A stretch of DNA of 64,000 nucleotides from an uncultured Draconibacterium sp. (GTDB lineage Bacteria > Bacteroidota > Bacteroidia > Bacteroidales > Prolixibacteraceae), in assembly GCF_963676735.1 (NCBI RefSeq), contig NZ_OY781464.1, forward strand, positions 1,955,001 through 2,019,000, in the 5' to 3' direction. Under the pieces are notes generated by a model that saw only the letters and a list, made by a program, of their open reading frames with translations, had not been told where the DNA came from and ran no database searches. The position numbers and the translations under genes are program-made. Shown in pieces: positions 61,069 through 64,000 of the stretch (position 1 is the first letter of the stretch; each line of letters begins with the position of its first letter).

Positions 61069-63216
61069 TTATTTCCGAATTTCCATTTCGTCAAGTAAAT
61101 AGCCGGCTCCGGCAAATTTATCGATAATAAACAGAGCATACCTAATATCGAGCGAAATGTTCCGACAGCGATCGGGATCGAACATTATATCACTCATGGT
61201 ACCTTCCCAGCACCGATCAAAATTAACCCCAATTAATTCGCCATTTCCATTCACCACCGGACTACCCGAATTACCACCGGTAGTATGGTTTGAAGCGGTA
61301 AAACACACCGGAACATCTCCGTTTACCTGGTAATTACCAAAGTCTTTTTGTTCATATAATTCTTTTAGCCTGTTGGGTACATCATAATCGTAAATATCAG
61401 GATTGTCTTTTTCCATAATTCCGCTAAGGGTAGTAAAATGCTTGTATTTCACGCCATCCTTGGGTTCGTAACCTTCAACTTTGCCATACGCAACACGCAA
61501 GGTTAAATTGGCATCGGGGTAAAAAGCCTCGTCTTTTTTCATTTCCATAAGCCCTGCCATATAAACCTTCATATTTTTATTAATCGATTTGCTAATAGCA
61601 TTTACTTCCGGTAAAATTTCCGTTTCGTACTTAAAATTCAATTTATTGAAAAGCAGCACAATTGGATCTTTGCGTAGTTTAAGCAGCTGCTTGTCGCTGC
61701 CATTTTCGAGTAAATCGGCTAGCTTTTGCTGATCTGCCAGTACTGATTTACGATAAACTTTTTGCACCAGTTTCTCTCCCCTATATTTGGCAAGCACTTC
61801 AGTCAATTCGGCTGGAAGAAAATTATCATCCAGCCCATTTACGAGCATAGGCAGCAGTGCAGCAAACAGTGCTTCATCGGTTGGCTGATTAAAATCCTTG
61901 TAAAATCGAGGTAGTCCTTTAAGCATGGCAGAACGCATGGTTTCAACTTTTTCGGTTTGCTTATTCTCGGCATTATTAATAATTGAATTTAAGGTACGCG
62001 CTTGTCGAAACAATTCAACACCTCTGAATACCACCTCCGAATAATAATCGTAGGCTTTTATGTACCGCGCATATTTGTCATAATCCGTTTTAAAGGCCTC
62101 AAATACAGTTTTGTATTCCGAATCCCAGCGTCTGTTGCTTTGGGCCCAATTTTTAAACTCATTTTCGTAGTCCAGTTTTCGGTTCACAGCATCAAGTCTT
62201 TGTAAGCCTTTTGTCTCACCCTGCCATTTTTTCCAGGCATTACTAATTCCTGCATATTTTGCAGCATACTGGATACGTATTTTTGCATCCGACTCCATGT
62301 CGTTACCAATTATTTGCAACTTTTTGTCGCGAAGCATTATTCGGTCTGGGTTGCGTTGGTGCATTGTAATATCAACGGCCTGATGTGGCCAGTACTGCAT
62401 AGTGCTACCCGGATTGCCAAAAACCATTGTAAAATCGCCAGGTTTAACTCCTTTCATCGATACCGGGAAAAACTTTTTGGGTTTAAAAGGCACATTATCA
62501 GGCGAATATTCAGCCGGCTCGTTGTTCTTGTCGGCATAAATACGGAAGATAGAAAAGTCGCCGGTATGACGAGGCCACATCCAGTTGTCGGTATCGCCTC
62601 CAAATTTACCGATTGCCGATGGAGGCGCCCCAACCAGACGTACATCCTTGTACACTTTATACACATACAGAAAATATTGATTCCCATAGAAAAGAGGTTT
62701 TACCGAAGCTTTAAATTTTCCGTTTTCCTGGGCTCCTTTAATAATGTCATCAATATTTGCGCTAATCTTTTTATCTTTTTCTTCGCCTCCCAACGATTCT
62801 GTTTCTGCATAAACTTTTTCCGACACGTCCTGCATGTATTCCAAAAAGCTTACAGTTAACCGCTCGTTAGGCAACTCTTCCTCCTTATTCATGGCCCAAA
62901 AACCATTGGTTAAATAGTCGTGCTCCACGGTACTGTGCGATTGAATCTGCCGATATCCACAGTGGTGGTTGGTTATCAGCAAACCTTCATCTGAAATGAG
63001 TTCGCCGGTACATCCACCCCCAAAAATCACTACAGCATCTTTCATGCTCGAGTGATTCACATGGTAAATATCATCTGCCGAAAGTTTAAATCCCATCTCC
63101 TGCATTTCTGCCAGGTTATATTTTTCCAACAGAATCGGAATCCACATCCCCTCTTTAGCAGAGAGCTTAAAAACACTTACGATCAGGAATAAAATTAGAA
63201 AGCTTTTCTTCATCAT
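61069..63216 (-). CDS. S46 family dipeptidyl-peptidase, DPP11-like
   Basis: A 715-residue secreted serine exopeptidase releasing dipeptides from N-termini. The start at 63216 gives a good signal peptide (MMKKSFLILF to about residue 20); the in-frame start at 63279 does not. The catalytic triad is H85 in NHHCGY, D220 in RHTGDF and S650 in GNSGSP. Eighteen residues after the nucleophile is R668 in NFDRCW; in S46 enzymes Arg at this position marks DPP11 (Asp/Glu at P1), whereas DPP7 has Gly. Acidic substrate specificity is therefore predicted. Confidence 0.92.
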   Translation of the reverse strand: MMKKSFLILFLIVSVFKLSAKEGMWIPILLEKYNLAEMQEMGFKLSADDIYHVNHSSMKDAVVIFGGGCTGELISDEGLLITNHHCGYRQIQSHSTVEHDYLTNGFWAMNKEEELPNERLTVSFLEYMQDVSEKVYAETESLGGEEKDKKISANIDDIIKGAQENGKFKASVKPLFYGNQYFLYVYKVYKDVRLVGAPPSAIGKFGGDTDNWMWPRHTGDFSIFRIYADKNNEPAEYSPDNVPFKPKKFFPVSMKGVKPGDFTMVFGNPGSTMQYWPHQAVDITMHQRNPDRIMLRDKKLQIIGNDMESDAKIRIQYAAKYAGISNAWKKWQGETKGLQRLDAVNRKLDYENEFKNWAQSNRRWDSEYKTVFEAFKTDYDKYARYIKAYDYYSEVVFRGVELFRQARTLNSIINNAENKQTEKVETMRSAMLKGLPRFYKDFNQPTDEALFAALLPMLVNGLDDNFLPAELTEVLAKYRGEKLVQKVYRKSVLADQQKLADLLENGSDKQLLKLRKDPIVLLFNKLNFKYETEILPEVNAISKSINKNMKVYMAGLMEMKKDEAFYPDANLTLRVAYGKVEGYEPKDGVKYKHFTTLSGIMEKDNPDIYDYDVPNRLKELYEQKDFGNYQVNGDVPVCFTASNHTTGGNSGSPVVNGNGELIGVNFDRCWEGTMSDIMFDPDRCRNISLDIRYALFIIDKFAGAGYLLDEMEIRK

Positions 63217-63353
63217 ATTTTTTAATTTGAAACTGTAAAGAGAACAAAATGCAGGTGATAAAACAATGACTAAATGCACTTTGCCTGTTTGAATTTATGG
63301 TAATTATATTTTATATTAGTTTAGCTTACAAGTATAGAATTATTTTTATTACT

Positions 63354-63361
63354 TACATTTG
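63354..63361 (+). promoter_or_regulatory. -7 element for the 7TM kinase gene
   Basis: TACATTTG fits TAnnTTTG, 25 bases before ATG 63387. Confidence 0.4.
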
Positions 63362-63386
63362 TTTTAATGCATATAAGACACTGCCT

Positions 63387-64000
63387 ATGTTTGATTTTTT
63401 ACCATTAAACAGCATCATTCAATTAATTACAGCAATTGCTGCTATTGGCACCATTGGGTTGTTGTGGAAATTCAGACAAACTTTTGAGGTACGGTTCCTA
63501 ATTTTTCTGGAGTTATTCGTTGCCATTTGGGCAATTAGTTATGCCCTGGAGTTTTCGACATCCGAATTACAAGAGAAGTTATTTTTCTCGCAACTTTCCT
63601 ATCTCGGAATTGCTTTTATTCCGGTATGCTTTTTCTTTTTTACTACCTCCTTTAGCCAGAAATTTCATTTGGTAAGTAAACGCAACATTATTCTTACCCT
63701 AATAGTTCCTATTGTTACATTGATTCTGGTGTTCTCCAATCCCTTGCATCATTTAATATGGCAAGACTACCGGATTGACAGTTCAACCAACATTCTTCAT
63801 TACGAACATGGTTTCTGGTTTTGGATTTTTTACGTTTATACCTTTGTTTTAATCGTATACGGAATTTTTAACCTTATTAGCTCCATCTCGCATTTCACCA
63901 GCTTTTATCGCAAGCAAATACGCATTTTACTTATTGCTGCATTTATTCCGGTAATAGCCAACCTGATGTATGTTTTTAAACTCAACCCTTTCCCGGGGTT
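63387..64000 (+). CDS. N-terminal 7TM region of a sensor histidine kinase (cut by window edge)
   Basis: The frame opened by ATG 63387 stays open to the window end and encodes 204 residues: MFDFLPLNS, then TM helices at about 9-24, 35-53, 67-87, 99-116, 140-163 and 176-196. SYLGIAFIPVCFFFF and HHLIWQDY match the HisKA_7TM (PF16927) sensor module as I recall it, including the WxDY-type extracytoplasmic segment. The kinase core would lie beyond the edge. The partner regulator is not visible. It is divergent from the DPP11-like gene. Confidence 0.78.
   Translation, partial: MFDFLPLNSIIQLITAIAAIGTIGLLWKFRQTFEVRFLIFLELFVAIWAISYALEFSTSELQEKLFFSQLSYLGIAFIPVCFFFFTTSFSQKFHLVSKRNIILTLIVPIVTLILVFSNPLHHLIWQDYRIDSSTNILHYEHGFWFWIFYVYTFVLIVYGIFNLISSISHFTSFYRKQIRILLIAAFIPVIANLMYVFKLNPFPG

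Noticed and set aside
62314..62859. A 181-codon plus-strand frame within the S46 peptidase gene
   Set aside because: It is antisense to well-conserved peptidase sequence including the catalytic Asp region and shows no recognisable domain.
1..64000. Mobile element, prophage or genomic island
   Set aside because: No transposase, integrase, phage structural gene, tRNA-flanked boundary or direct-repeat boundary was seen, and the genes read as a continuous chromosomal background.

Overview
The window is a gene-dense chromosomal stretch from a member of the Bacteroidota. Several lines support this: the -7 element TAnnTTTG recurs upstream of genes; there is a TonB-dependent receptor with an N-terminal carboxypeptidase-regulatory-like domain; one protein carries a C-terminal type IX secretion (Por) tail; and families concentrated in this phylum are present (S46 dipeptidyl-peptidase, DUF1599, BT_3928, DUF4876, DUF4857, DUF6702). 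Protein content fits an anaerobic or facultative Marinilabiliales/Prolixibacteraceae-type organism, but the exact taxon is inference. I saw no rRNA, tRNA, CRISPR, transposase, integrase or phage gene, and no intergenic stretch longer than 300 bases.

Layout. 1-2899: two MinD-type ATPases with ferredoxin modules (the first cut by the window edge) and an MBL-fold hydrolase, with a small secreted protein on the opposite strand. 2896-9899: envelope genes (a degenerate M23/LytM-like protein, a secreted esterase, a patatin-barrel protein) and an unusual pair made of a PAS protein and a charged-repeat protein with a catalytically degenerate GH16 domain. 10144-20836: housekeeping genes, including a nucleoside phosphorylase, a SirB1-like protein, RNase Y, ZapA and its coiled-coil neighbour, an M23 peptidase overlapping anmK, a PLP enzyme, a C69 dipeptidase and ribosomal protein L19. 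21097-34454: a tricorn protease homologue, SUI1/YciH, a HsmA-like membrane protein, DUF6702-HupE-M1 peptidase, a FabK/nitronate monooxygenase relative, folP-cdaA, DUF1599-BT_3928 and tpiA.

34679-50769 is the most distinctive part. A lipoprotein and an ECF sigma factor are followed by a membrane-anchored Spy/CnrX-like metal-sensor protein and a small single-TM protein (arrangement reminiscent of CnrYXH). Next come a polyferredoxin membrane protein fused to a heavy-metal-associated-like domain, a duplicated beta-propeller with a T9SS tail, a TonB-dependent receptor, two tandem DUF4876 lipoproteins, an outer-membrane barrel, an ABC ATPase, a permease and a DUF4857 protein. All are on the plus strand, many with 0-5 base gaps. 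I infer a metal- or redox-responsive envelope acquisition system; the substrate is unknown.

50847-64000 returns to mixed housekeeping: prmA, a PLD-like protein, a phosphoesterase, an ABM protein, SixA, rsmE, a double ABC ATPase with complementary degenerate half-sites, a lipoprotein cytochrome c, an ADP-forming acyl-CoA synthetase, a tandem Usp protein, a small barrel protein, a DPP11-type S46 peptidase, and the start of a 7TM-type histidine kinase that runs off the right edge.
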